Below the pieces are notes generated by a model, which saw only the letters and a list, made by a program, of their open reading frames with translations, had not been told where the DNA came from and made no database searches. The position numbers and the translations under genes are program-made. Positions 27,969 through 37,699 of a stretch of 64,000 nucleotides of DNA are shown piece by piece. Every line of letters begins with the position of its first letter. The first letter of the stretch is position 1. The stretch lies in NCBI RefSeq assembly GCF_003966915.1, contig NZ_AP018150.1, positions 434,001 to 498,000 on the forward strand, written 5' to 3'. This DNA comes from Mycoavidus cysteinexigens. GTDB taxonomy: Bacteria; Pseudomonadota; Gammaproteobacteria; Burkholderiales; Burkholderiaceae.

Positions 27969-30900
27969 ATGCTACCAGTGTCTGGAGTTGGGAGTTCTAC
28001 TAAGACGCACGGTTTTGTCGACAATCAGAATGACTACACGCAAAGGGGTAAAGAGTATCTAGAAGGGGCTCGTCGGAAGCTGCAAGATGAAAAATTTCTT
28101 AGCGCTCAAGAATTATTTATCAAAGCAGAATACGCTTTTAAAAAAATTGATCCCTCTAAAAGGAATATTGAGGTTGACGGATATCTAGCCCAAGCCTATC
28201 TGGAGCGTGGTGATCTGTTACGAAGGATGGGGCTATTCGAAAAAGCGCGTGCTTGTTATGAAGCGGCCAGAGAGTTCGGTCCAGATGCAGCATCCCAAAA
28301 ACTGCAGGCATTGAATGTTCCTAAGGCGCAAAGTTCTCTTCAAAAATCCACATCCCAAAGCGTCGTCGCATCGTTAAGCAGCCTAGGAATACCCATATCC
28401 TCCCAGTTCGACGTACTTCATTTTAAACATAACCCGCCACCGGCTGATACTGAGCATTATGAGGTTGTCACGGATCCGAACGACATCAAAAATACTCACC
28501 ATCTGGCGCAATGCTTGCAAACTCTCAAGCCATCTGCAGCGCAAGAATTAAACAAATTAGCATTTAATATATTAGAAGTCTTTGGGAAAAGAGAGCCTAA
28601 AAATTTAGATGTATGGCGTGAAGTTATTCCGTTAGCGGCAACGCCGGATCCAGAGAAATTCCGCTATTTGCTCGGCGAAGTCTATAAAGTACTGTCTGAA
28701 AATCCCTTGGATTTATCGGCACTCCAAAGTCTGGCCGTAATAATTCATAACCTGCCGCCTGAACCGCTATCTAAGCGCAGTGCAAGAGATTTAGTTAAAC
28801 TGTTGCAAGCTTTGACAGAGCGTTTACGTAGCCAACATCGGGAAGGCAACATACAGCAATTTCAGCCACTACTGCAAATTACTTCACAGATCTTAGATGC
28901 TATGGCCAAAGTTGGGGCCACCAGCATTAACCGTACACAAGTGCAAGAGCCGCTGGATAAAATCTTATCGGAGTTAATGAAAACCCCAGCGTTGCGCTTT
29001 CAAGCCTATTATGCGCGTCAAGCGCTAGCGCATATTCCCAATGAGGGGAGTGACACCAGCCGCTGGCAAGAAGTGTGGGATCGGAGCGTAAGAGTGGTTT
29101 TAGGGGCAGCTACCTTAGCCAGTGCGGTGCGGACTTTAGACCAGAATGAATTGCTAGAAGCTTTTGACCATTTTAGCGAGGTATTTTCTGGTGCAGAGCA
29201 GGCTGTGAAGCGTTTAGCCGAGCTAGCTGATGAAATGAAAGACTTTGGCTCAGGTGTGCAAGAAGCGGGCACAGCCATCCGTGAGAGGCTAACAAAAAGC
29301 AGGCCAGATCGCTGGTATGCAGCACTGCAATTTCTGGATACTTGCTTAGAAGAAGGGCAGTTTATCCAATTTGAGCAGTTTGCGCGGCAAAGCCCATTTA
29401 GGAGTAACGAAGCTTTCTTATTGGGCCTGTGCCAACGCTTAGAACAAATAGTTCGCACTCAAAAAGAGGAAGCGATTCAAGGAGCGGCAATTCAATTCTT
29501 AGGTGAATTTCTGCAAAATGAGAATCAACTGTGGGGGCAATATGAGCGCATGCGGCAAGCAGTACGTCATGTCTTAGGTCGGCTAGAAAATGTCAAGGGT
29601 TTGCCTGATCAGATACGAAAGCAAGCCAAAGTGATATTGGAGCAGTTGCCACCCAGTGCACAGCAGGCCGGTATGGAAAGTGAAGTGGACTGCTATGTTG
29701 TACCTGTGTGGGACCCTGCCTGGCAGCAAGTCAGCACCCAGTCGCTATATAAGGCACGGAATGATGACCGCCGTCTAACTCAAAATGTCGCCTTGCAAGA
29801 ACATCGAGTTGATATGCTACCAAATATCTCAAGCCAAAGCCCTCAACCTTCCGTAACTTCGTATTTGCCTCAATTGGCTTCGGCTTTCTTTGATACGGCG
29901 GCGCGAATCCATTCAGCTAATAGGGTTTATGACACAGCAAGCTCTGTTATGCTGCAAATCAGCTCTGGGGTGGCTAGTATCCCAATCCATGGCTCCTCGC
30001 ATGACATCACCGTGAATTACCACTCAACGCCTGAAGATGCCAACTTGTTAGCAGAAATCCTGAGGCCACTGCAAAGCACGGCCTGGCAACCGAATACCGC
30101 CCCGTTAGCCAGTCTGGATATTAAGACGTTGCAAAAAAAGTATTTAGAGGGCCTGCAGAAAGATAACGAAATTAAAGATGCGTTGGCGATCTATGTTGCG
30201 CCGGAGTGCACTTCAATTACGAATACAAAAGAGCGCTTTAGCCTGGAAGAGAAGGTGAGAGACTTCTTAGCTTCAAAAGAAAAGAAAGTGCTACTTTTGT
30301 TGGGCGTAGCGGGTTCTGGCAAATCAACGTTTAATCGGCACCTTGCTTGCCGCCTATGGGATGACTATAACAAAGCAGAGTCATCGCAGGAGTGTCCTAT
30401 TCCCTTATTCATTCCGCTATCCACCTTGAAAAATTCGGGTGAAAATCTGATTGCGGAATATCTGAAAGAGCAAGGCTTGTCGGCAGCCCAGATAGAGGTT
30501 TTGCGTATGTCACGGCACTTTATCTTTATTCTAGACAGTTATGATGAGATTGTGCCGCGCTCGCGTGCCTTCTACTCGGATAATGGGTTAGATCGGTGGC
30601 AAGCGCACGTGATTATTAGCAGCCGGCCAGAATATTTAGGATCTAATTATCAATACATGTTCCATCCGCCCGGCGAGCGCACTGCCCTCCAGGAATATCA
30701 ATTGGCCCCATTTTCGGGCGAAACGATAAAACAATATGTCGATCAATATAAAAAAGCCCATCCAGAAGGGTCGTGGAGTGCTGAACAGTATAAAGAAGCA
30801 TTAAAGCATGGAGACTTAAAAGAGCTGGTTGGCAATCCATTTTTGCTCAAAATAACGTTGAGCGTTTTGCCTGAATTGAGTAAGGCGCTTAAAGAGAAAG

Positions 30901-33791
30901 ATCAGCATTTTACTCGGCTTGCCCTTTATGACCAGTTTGTGAAGAGCTGGTTTGAGCGCTCTGAAGATCGCTTAAGGCGGATTCAATTAAAGGAAGACGA
31001 GCGCAAAGCATTTAATCGCTTAAGTGAAGAGGGCTTTGGCGAGCATAGCGTTGCTTTTAGTAAGCGCTTCGCAGTAGCGATGTACCAGGCTCAGGCAGTG
31101 GCGGTGACCTATTTGGCGGCAAACCGCTCTGAGAGTCAGAATTGGGAACCTTTTTTGGGCAGTGATAATGAAGAGACGCGATTGCTCCGTTTTAATGCGC
31201 CTTTAAGCCGCCAAGGTAATCAGTATCGGTTTATCCATAAAACCTTACAAGACTATTTTGTGGCCCGTGCGCTGTGGGAGGAGATGAGAGAGCAGTTAGA
31301 TTTGTCCAATGAACTGAGCGTAGTGAGAAATCTGCGTCCGCTATGGGAAGGGCTCGGAGATCTTGTTAAGTTGGAGCCATCGGCTTTGTTCAACCAACTG
31401 AACGTAGTGGAAGATCCCGCGGTGCTGAGCTTTTTAGCAGAGCGGGTGCGGCAGGAGGGCGGGTTGATAAAGCCGCTCTTAGGTTGGGTGAAGGCGTCGA
31501 AGGCGCAAGATGGCATTGAAAAAGCCGCAGCGAACGCGCTGACAATCCTAGTTAAAGCCGGTGGACAGTTTAATGGATTGGACTTAAGAAAAATCAAAGT
31601 GCCAGGAGCAGATTTACGTTATGGGATATTTGATTCTGCACAGTTGCAAGGTGCAGATTTAAGCCAAGTGAAATTCCGAGGCGCGTGGTTGCGTAAGGCA
31701 AATCTCGAAGGAGCAAATCTAAAAGAGGTTAAATTTGGAGAGCTGCCTAGTTTAGAGGTGGGTAGATGGGTTAATGACTGTTGTTATTCCTCCGATGGGC
31801 GCTGGTTGGCTGTTGGTACGGGCACGGGGAAGGATGGTGATGGCGCGATTCGACTGTATCAAATTGAGAAATTAGAGCTGGTACAGGTGAATACGTTTGA
31901 AGAACCTAAGAGTTGGGTGAATAGTGTGACTTTTTCGCCGAAAAAAGGCGAAGGTGAGGTTCTAGCGTCGGGGAGTGGTGACGGGATGGTGAGGCTATGG
32001 AACGTGGGCAGCGGAGTAAACTTGAAGGAGCTTAATCATGGTGGGAGTGTGAATAGTGTGAGTTTTTCGCGCAACGGCGAGATGCTAGCGTCGGGAAGTA
32101 CTGATGGGACGGTGAAGTTGTGGAGCATGAAAAGCGGAAAAGAGTTCGGAAACGCGTTGCATACAATACTTGAAAGTCATTACAAGGGGGTGAATAGTGT
32201 GACTTTTTCGCTCGAAGGCAAGAAGATCCTAGCCTCGGGGGGTACTGATGGGACGGTAAAACTGTGGAGCATGGAAGATGGAGAAGAGTTTGGAAAAGCG
32301 TTGGCTTTAAAAGTGCATCATGGGATAGTGAATAGTGTGAGTTTTTCGCCCGACGGTACGATCCTAGCGTCGGGGGGTGCTGACAAAACAGTGAAGCTGT
32401 GGAAAATAGAAGTGTTGCCTAGGCTAGAAAAAGAGCCAGAAGAGCCGCGTACGCTTCGGGGGCATAATAATGAGGTAAGGAGTGTGACTTTTTCGCCCGA
32501 CGGCAAGATCCTGGCGTCAGGGGGAGCTGATTGGATGGTGAATCTGTGGAACGTGGAAAGCGGAGAAGTATTGTATACATTTGAAGGGCATACCAGTTTG
32601 GTGAATAGTGTGAATTTTTCACCCAACAGCGATTTCCTGGCGTCGGGGGGACCAGATAAGATGGTAAGACTGTGGCGAGTGGAAGGCAGTGAAGAATTGC
32701 ATGCGCTTGAAGGGCATCGTGGTCCGGTGCATAGTGTGGACCTTTCGCCCAATGGCGAGATCCTAGCGTCGGGGGGTAGTGATAAGACAGTGAAGCTATG
32801 GAGCGTAGAAAGCGGAGAAATGTTACAGACGCTTGAAGGGCATAGTGATCAGGTCACTAGTGTGAGTTTTTCCCCAGATGACAGATTTCTAGCGTCGGGG
32901 AGTTGGGATGGGGCGGTGAAGATGTGGCAACGGAGCGTGGAAAGCGGAGGAGCATGGGCTATATTGGATAGGCCGCTGCTTGTAGGGCATGAGGCTTCGG
33001 TGTGGAGTGTGAGATTTTCGTCAAATGGCAAGTTCGTGGCGTCGGGGAGTAATGATAAGATGGTGAGGCTATGGAACGTGCAAAGCGGACAAGAATTGCG
33101 TAAGTTTGTAGGACATAGTGAATGGGTGTCGAGTGTGATTTTTTCACCAGACAGTCAGTTCCTAGCGTCAGGGAGTTGGGATAAGACGGTGAAGCTGTGG
33201 AGCATAGAAAGCGGAGAAATTTTATATACGCTTGAAGGGCATAGTGATTGGGTGACGACTGTAAATTTTTCACCCGACAGTCAGTTCCTAGCGTCGGGGA
33301 GTGGTGATAAGACAGTGAAGCTGTGGAGGATGAGAAGCGGAGAAGGGTTATGTATATTGTATTATACGCTTCAAGGGCATTGTGATCAGGTCACTAGTGT
33401 AAATTTTTCACCAGACGGTGGGGTCCTAGCATCGGGAAGTAAGGATAATACAGTGAAGCTGTGGAGCGTAGAAAGCGGAGAAATGTTATATACGCTTGCA
33501 GGTTTTGTTGGGAAGATCAAGTCAATAGATTGGCAAAATCCTTCAGAAAGGCGTGTTAAAATGAAAATGGCCGGCAATATGGGCAGCGCGGTTCATATTT
33601 GGCAAATAGAACGCGAAGATAAGGACTGGACAGTCGAGTTAGGTTGGACCTCCTCTCAAAACGAGCGGGTGGTAGCTGGTATGTCTATTCACGGCGCACA
33701 GAATTTAAGTTTAATGGATATCCGTCTACTCAAGCAAAGGGGTGCGCTTGGGGAGCCTGAGGCGAACCCCCTCCGACTTATAAGCCGGTAG
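27969..33791 (+). CDS. NLR-6: long module fused to a complete short-type NLR
   Basis: A 1940-residue protein that joins both N-terminal classes. Residues 1-615 are the TPR-like/helical module. At Met616 a full short-type start begins (MLPNISSQSPQPSVTSYLPQ) with the beta-rich segment at about 659-685 (VMLQISSGVASIPIHGSSHD). Walker A is GVAGSGKS at 779-786, Walker B FIFILDSYDE, then FIHKTLQDYFVARALWEE. Pentapeptide repeats start near 1206 and 14 WD40 blades cover about 1263-1880. The cap ends LLKQRGALGEPEAN. The ATG at 27969 lacks a good ribosome site, so the exact start is uncertain. There is no ribosome site before Met616 either, so one fused polypeptide is likely. Confidence 0.92.
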   Translation: MLPVSGVGSSTKTHGFVDNQNDYTQRGKEYLEGARRKLQDEKFLSAQELFIKAEYAFKKIDPSKRNIEVDGYLAQAYLERGDLLRRMGLFEKARACYEAAREFGPDAASQKLQALNVPKAQSSLQKSTSQSVVASLSSLGIPISSQFDVLHFKHNPPPADTEHYEVVTDPNDIKNTHHLAQCLQTLKPSAAQELNKLAFNILEVFGKREPKNLDVWREVIPLAATPDPEKFRYLLGEVYKVLSENPLDLSALQSLAVIIHNLPPEPLSKRSARDLVKLLQALTERLRSQHREGNIQQFQPLLQITSQILDAMAKVGATSINRTQVQEPLDKILSELMKTPALRFQAYYARQALAHIPNEGSDTSRWQEVWDRSVRVVLGAATLASAVRTLDQNELLEAFDHFSEVFSGAEQAVKRLAELADEMKDFGSGVQEAGTAIRERLTKSRPDRWYAALQFLDTCLEEGQFIQFEQFARQSPFRSNEAFLLGLCQRLEQIVRTQKEEAIQGAAIQFLGEFLQNENQLWGQYERMRQAVRHVLGRLENVKGLPDQIRKQAKVILEQLPPSAQQAGMESEVDCYVVPVWDPAWQQVSTQSLYKARNDDRRLTQNVALQEHRVDMLPNISSQSPQPSVTSYLPQLASAFFDTAARIHSANRVYDTASSVMLQISSGVASIPIHGSSHDITVNYHSTPEDANLLAEILRPLQSTAWQPNTAPLASLDIKTLQKKYLEGLQKDNEIKDALAIYVAPECTSITNTKERFSLEEKVRDFLASKEKKVLLLLGVAGSGKSTFNRHLACRLWDDYNKAESSQECPIPLFIPLSTLKNSGENLIAEYLKEQGLSAAQIEVLRMSRHFIFILDSYDEIVPRSRAFYSDNGLDRWQAHVIISSRPEYLGSNYQYMFHPPGERTALQEYQLAPFSGETIKQYVDQYKKAHPEGSWSAEQYKEALKHGDLKELVGNPFLLKITLSVLPELSKALKEKDQHFTRLALYDQFVKSWFERSEDRLRRIQLKEDERKAFNRLSEEGFGEHSVAFSKRFAVAMYQAQAVAVTYLAANRSESQNWEPFLGSDNEETRLLRFNAPLSRQGNQYRFIHKTLQDYFVARALWEEMREQLDLSNELSVVRNLRPLWEGLGDLVKLEPSALFNQLNVVEDPAVLSFLAERVRQEGGLIKPLLGWVKASKAQDGIEKAAANALTILVKAGGQFNGLDLRKIKVPGADLRYGIFDSAQLQGADLSQVKFRGAWLRKANLEGANLKEVKFGELPSLEVGRWVNDCCYSSDGRWLAVGTGTGKDGDGAIRLYQIEKLELVQVNTFEEPKSWVNSVTFSPKKGEGEVLASGSGDGMVRLWNVGSGVNLKELNHGGSVNSVSFSRNGEMLASGSTDGTVKLWSMKSGKEFGNALHTILESHYKGVNSVTFSLEGKKILASGGTDGTVKLWSMEDGEEFGKALALKVHHGIVNSVSFSPDGTILASGGADKTVKLWKIEVLPRLEKEPEEPRTLRGHNNEVRSVTFSPDGKILASGGADWMVNLWNVESGEVLYTFEGHTSLVNSVNFSPNSDFLASGGPDKMVRLWRVEGSEELHALEGHRGPVHSVDLSPNGEILASGGSDKTVKLWSVESGEMLQTLEGHSDQVTSVSFSPDDRFLASGSWDGAVKMWQRSVESGGAWAILDRPLLVGHEASVWSVRFSSNGKFVASGSNDKMVRLWNVQSGQELRKFVGHSEWVSSVIFSPDSQFLASGSWDKTVKLWSIESGEILYTLEGHSDWVTTVNFSPDSQFLASGSGDKTVKLWRMRSGEGLCILYYTLQGHCDQVTSVNFSPDGGVLASGSKDNTVKLWSVESGEMLYTLAGFVGKIKSIDWQNPSERRVKMKMAGNMGSAVHIWQIEREDKDWTVELGWTSSQNERVVAGMSIHGAQNLSLMDIRLLKQRGALGEPEANPLRLISR

Positions 33792-33797
33792 CAATGG

Positions 33798-34388
33798 CTA
33801 GTCCGGGTAGTTTAATTGCCCAAAATGGAACGCCGTTCCTTCGCTATGATGGGATTGCTGTGCTTGCTGTGCTTGCTGTGCTTGCTGTAGTTGCCGATAA
33901 AACGTTTTTAATCCAAGCGCCTGCTCGCGCCATTGCCAGCAAACGCTGGCGTTAAATGTATTGGTTTCGGCAATCTCAGCAATCGAAACGCTGGCGGGTC
34001 TTCGGTCAAAGCCGGCGGTAGGTCCGGCAGGCTCGCCGGAAAATGCCGCGTTGTAGTGGCGCACGAAGCCAACGTTAACGCCAAAATGATTATTATCAGC
34101 TTGAGTAACATAGATAGGCACCTCTTTAATAATCGTATCGCCTTTTTCCTTGACGATTTTAATGCGTTCACGGTATTGAATTTCAGTTTGTATGACAACT
34201 TTGGCTTGCGCTTTAATCAATTGTGCATGGGCTATGGCGAGCTGAGCTTTATAGTGCACCAGCGCTGAGCGTTCTTTCTGAATACGCGGTTTGTAATAGA
34301 AAGAACCCGCGCACCCTACGCCAAGGCTGAATGCGGTTGCTGCAATGCACAATAAGCGCAATGGAGTGGCAAGCCAACTATTCAGCAT
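33798..34388 (-). CDS. Rz: Rz-like inner-membrane spanin subunit, copy 1
   Basis: About 196 residues from the ATG at 34388, which overlaps the end of the holin gene. An N-terminal membrane anchor (PLRLLCIAATAFSLGVGCAG) is followed by a long helical region (IQKERSALVHYKAQLAIAHA) and the WQWREQALGLKTFYRQLQQ segment. Rz proteins bridge to Rz1 to fuse the inner and outer membranes at lysis. Near the C-terminus a nine-base unit repeats, giving QAQQAQQAQQ. The gene is a close relative of the one at 50413-50976 and lies directly after NLR-6, convergent with it. Confidence 0.8.
   Translation of the reverse strand: MLNSWLATPLRLLCIAATAFSLGVGCAGSFYYKPRIQKERSALVHYKAQLAIAHAQLIKAQAKVVIQTEIQYRERIKIVKEKGDTIIKEVPIYVTQADNNHFGVNVGFVRHYNAAFSGEPAGPTAGFDRRPASVSIAEIAETNTFNASVCWQWREQALGLKTFYRQLQQAQQAQQAQQSHHSEGTAFHFGQLNYPD
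33908..34111 (-). CDS. Rz1: Rz1-like outer-membrane lipoprotein nested in Rz, copy 1
   Basis: A 67-residue frame lies wholly inside Rz in another frame, the classical arrangement. It starts with a lipoprotein signal (MLLKLIIIILALTLASC) whose lipobox LASC would be cleaved before the cysteine, followed by a proline-rich stretch (PASLPDLPPALTEDPPA). Both features are typical of Rz1. Confidence 0.75.
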   Translation of the reverse strand: MLLKLIIIILALTLASCATTTRHFPASLPDLPPALTEDPPAFRLLRLPKPIHLTPAFAGNGASRRLD

Positions 34389-34671
34389 GATTGTGTTTAC
34401 CCAACCAGCGCTGCACAGCCCATTCCAAATAAGACTGGCCGAGAATGCCGAGTGCTGCGCCGAGACCCGTAATAGCAATCGCAGGCAATTCAGGCAAGAG
34501 CGTAAGCGCAGAACTGGCGGCGACGCTTAAGCCCGCACCGACAATCATGCGCCCGATAATCAACCGAGCGGTGATTTTCTCGCCGCCAGAGAGCAACTGC
34601 CCAATCCCAATCGCAGCGCCCATCGCAGCTAATATCGCAAGTAGCGTTCGATCATGTTCGTGAAGATTCAT
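34378..34671 (-). CDS. Phage holin, copy 1
   Basis: A 97-residue protein with at least two hydrophobic segments (LLAILAAMGAAIGIGQLL and IIGRMIVGAGLSVAAS) and a third near the C-terminus (GLGAALGILGQSY). It is nearly identical to the holin at 50966-51259. Its position between the lysozyme remnant and Rz fits a lysis cassette. Holins permeabilise the inner membrane and release the endolysin. Confidence 0.75.
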   Translation of the reverse strand: MNLHEHDRTLLAILAAMGAAIGIGQLLSGGEKITARLIIGRMIVGAGLSVAASSALTLLPELPAIAITGLGAALGILGQSYLEWAVQRWLGKHNHAE

Positions 34672-34686
34672 TTTTAATGTTGAGCG

Positions 34687-34746
34687 TTAAATTATTCCGG
34701 TGCGCATCATATTGGCGAGGCGCAGTGCTCGTTGGCCGACCTGAGT
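34687..34746 (-). pseudogene. Lysozyme 3' remnant cut by IS21
   Basis: The complement encodes the last residues of the lysozyme intact at 51276-51701 (VGQRALRLANMMRTGII, with minor changes). Similarity ends exactly where the IS21 left end begins at 34747. The rest of the gene is not present on the other side of the IS, so DNA was lost or rearranged there. Confidence 0.8.
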
Positions 34747-35712
34747 TGTAAAACAGCGTGCAAAACTTACCAGTTTATTAGAGGAAACAGCGTCCAAAAG
34801 TTTCCATCCTATTTATGCAAAGATCCGGCGAATTTGCCGGGGAAACTGGAGTGTTTTACATGGAAATGATTTACGAGATAAGACGTCGATACAAAGTACA
34901 AAAGCAGAGCATCAGCGCGATAGCACGAGAGATGGGTTTATCGCGTCCGACAGTGCGCAAACATATTGAGACGGTAAAGGAACCCAAGTACGATCGAACA
35001 CAACCGATACGGCCCCAATTGGGTGCTTATGAAGGACAACTAAAGCAGTGGTTAGAACAGGAAGCAAAGTTTCCCCGCGGCCGCCGTCGTACTGCTCGTC
35101 GACTGTTTGAAGGGTTACAAGAAATAGGATACCCGGGCGCTTATGACAGCGTGCAACGCTTTGTTAAGGATTGGAAACTAAAGGCTCAAGGACCGCGAGT
35201 CACACAAGTTTTTGTACCCCTCGTCTTTGAGCCTGCTGATGCTTGCCAATTTGATTGGAGCCATGAGCATGTCGAATTAGGGGGCGTGGGACAAACAGTT
35301 AAGGTGGCCCATTTTCGGCTGGCGTATAGCCGTCAGCTCTTTGTTATAGCCTATCTGCGCGAAACCCAAGAGAGGGTATTCGATGCACATAGACAGGCTT
35401 TCACTTTTCTGGGGGGCGTGCCCAACCGAATCATCTACGATAATCTTAAGACAGTGGTGGACACCATCTTAGTCGGTAAGGAGCGTCAATTTAATCGGCG
35501 TTTTCTGACTCTAGCCAATCATTACTGATTCGAGCCAGTCGCCTGTACACCAGCCGCAGGCTGGGAGAAAGGGCAAATTGAGAATCAGGTGGGCAATGTA
35601 CGGGAATGGCTATTCACGCCGCTTGCGCGCTTTTCTAATCTGGTCGAACTCAATGACTGGCTGGCTATACGCTGCCGAGAACTCGCTCAACGCAAACGAG
35701 CCTGTCATTATT

Positions 35713-37055
35713 TTTGTGTGCGAGGAAGCCTCACCAAGAAATTACAGTCTCATGCTAAAGAAACAGTAAATCGGTCGCCAAATAAGATGGCAAATTGAAT
35801 TTTAGCTGCTCGCCATATAATCGGAGGCATTTTCCACTCCTTAGAGATATTGCGCAAGGCTAAATAAATTAATTTAATAGCGGCTTGGTCGTTAGGGAAA
35901 TGGCCTCGATTTTTAATCACCTTACGCACGCGCATATGCAGACTTTCAATGGCATTCGTTGTATAGATGATTTTACGAACCTCCAGGGGGTAGGCAAAAA
36001 ACGGAATAACTTCTTGCCAATGGCGTTGCCAAATTGAAGCAATGGGCGGATATTTGAGGCCCCATGGGCCATTGGCAAAGGCTTCAAGCGCTTGAGCCGC
36101 TTCCTCTTCGGTCGTGGCTCGATAAATCGTTTTCAATTCTGCCGCCACCGCTTTGCGGTCTTTCCAGCTCACAAACTCTAAGCTATTCCGTATTAAATGG
36201 ACAATACAGGTCTGAATTTGCGTTTGCGGGAAAGCGGCTGTGATCGCTTCTGGAAACCCCTTGAGCCCATCTATTACAGCAATCAAGATATCCGTCACGC
36301 CCCGATTTTTGAGTTCTGTCATCACCCTAAGCCAGAATTTTGCCCCTTCAGTCTGCTCTACCCAGATGCCTAAAATTTCTTTCAGGCCATCGGGTCTTAC
36401 ACCTAGCGCCAGGTAAACCGCTTTATTCTTTACGCTGCCTTCATCCCGTATCTTCACTCGCAGTGCATCAAAAAATACCAACGGATACACGGACTCCAAC
36501 GGACGATTCTGCCATTCAGTCACCTCATCCATTACGCTTGAGGTCACCTTTGAGATTAGGTCTGGCGAGACTTCTAGACCATAAAGTTCCGTCAGATGCC
36601 CTTGGATCTCTCTTACCGGTAAACCCCTTGCGTACAGGGAAATCACCTTATCATCGAACCCAGGTAAGCGTCTTTGGTGCTTCGCTATCAATTGTGGATC
36701 AAAATTCCCCTCCCGATCTCGAGGTATATTCAACTCTATCTTGTCCTGAGACGCTAATACTGTCTTCTTGCTACTCCCATTCTTATAGTTACTTTTTATT
36801 TCTCCCGCATTCCGCTCTTGAGCAAGATGATGGTCTAATTCCGCTTGCAGCATTCTCTCTGCTAATGCTTTTTTTAGCTGACCAAATAACCCGGCCTCTG
36901 TAAATAGCGATTGCGGATTCGACGGATCTACTCCTTCTAAGATTTTATCTAATAGTCCTTCGTCTAACTTTGTCATAGGATTCCTTTTTTATTACTTCTA
37001 TTATCAGATGAATTCCTCTGCACACAAAGTTTCTGACACGCTCACGCAAACACCC
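35713..37055 (-). mobile_element. IS256-family element inserted in istA
   Basis: Both sides carry TTTGTGTGC-AGG-like inverted ends (left from about 35713; right, on the complement, near 37028 with the outer part GGGGTGTTTGCGTGAGCGTG reaching about 37055). The right end is longer, so the left end appears truncated or decayed. The istA reading frame rejoins across the insertion at matching CH codons. A perfect target duplication is not visible; the flanks CCTGTCATTA and CCTGCCATA are only similar. Boundaries are approximate. Confidence 0.7.
35750..36976 (-). CDS. IS256-family (mutator-type) transposase
   Basis: A 408-residue transposase of normal length for the family, apparently intact. It carries the family N-terminus (LKKALAERMLQAELDHHLAQ), the RDREGNFDPQ segment and the catalytic acidic residues in VFFDALRVKI, AVIDGLKGFPEAI and TTNAIESLHMRVRK, plus the CIVHLIRNS motif. 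It catalyses cut-and-paste or copy-type movement of its element. It reads against istA. Confidence 0.93.
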   Translation of the reverse strand: MTKLDEGLLDKILEGVDPSNPQSLFTEAGLFGQLKKALAERMLQAELDHHLAQERNAGEIKSNYKNGSSKKTVLASQDKIELNIPRDREGNFDPQLIAKHQRRLPGFDDKVISLYARGLPVREIQGHLTELYGLEVSPDLISKVTSSVMDEVTEWQNRPLESVYPLVFFDALRVKIRDEGSVKNKAVYLALGVRPDGLKEILGIWVEQTEGAKFWLRVMTELKNRGVTDILIAVIDGLKGFPEAITAAFPQTQIQTCIVHLIRNSLEFVSWKDRKAVAAELKTIYRATTEEEAAQALEAFANGPWGLKYPPIASIWQRHWQEVIPFFAYPLEVRKIIYTTNAIESLHMRVRKVIKNRGHFPNDQAAIKLIYLALRNISKEWKMPPIIWRAAKIQFAILFGDRFTVSLA

Positions 37056-37699
37056 CTGCCATAGTGGACGCACTATCAACGAATGTTTCCAAGAAGAACA
37101 ACGCTTGTTACGTCCAATCATCGCCCCGTTTGAGGGTTACGTTGAACAGATGATGCGAGTCTCAAACACCAGCTTGGTGCACGTGGATAGAAATCGTTAT
37201 AGCGTTCCGGTTCGCTTTGCCAGACAAGCCGTGTCTGTACATATAAGCGCCAACCAAATCCAAGTGGTAGCCCAGGCTCAGGTCGTTGCGACTCACCAGC
37301 GAGTCTTTGGGCGGGACCAACTCATCTGCGATCCTTGGCATTATCTGCCTGTGCTAGAGAAGAAACCCGGTGCCCTACGCAATGGTGTGCCTTTCGTTGA
37401 GTGGAATTTACCCCTTCCCATTCAAGCGGTACGGAAATGCCTTCTGAAGCGCCCTAAGGGGGATCGTGCCTTTGTCGAACTGCTCCTGTTGGCTCAGAAA
37501 GTCGGCCTGGAGGCTTTAACCGTGGCGTGTGAATGTGCTTTAGAAGCCGGTACAGTGACGGCCCCCATCATTATGAACGAAATGCGCAGACTGACCGACC
37601 CGGGTCCGCCCACTTCGCTTGAATGGCCCGATGGTATTGTTTTAACGCTAGAACCCCGAGCAGATTGCCAGCGCTATGACCACCTGCTCGGAGAAACCC

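Noticed and set aside
27809-28003. Short frame overlapping the start of NLR-6
   Set aside because: It is in another frame, lacks a family match and is absent before the paralogues.
36340-36903. 187-residue plus-strand frame inside IS256
   Set aside because: Antisense shadow of the transposase gene.
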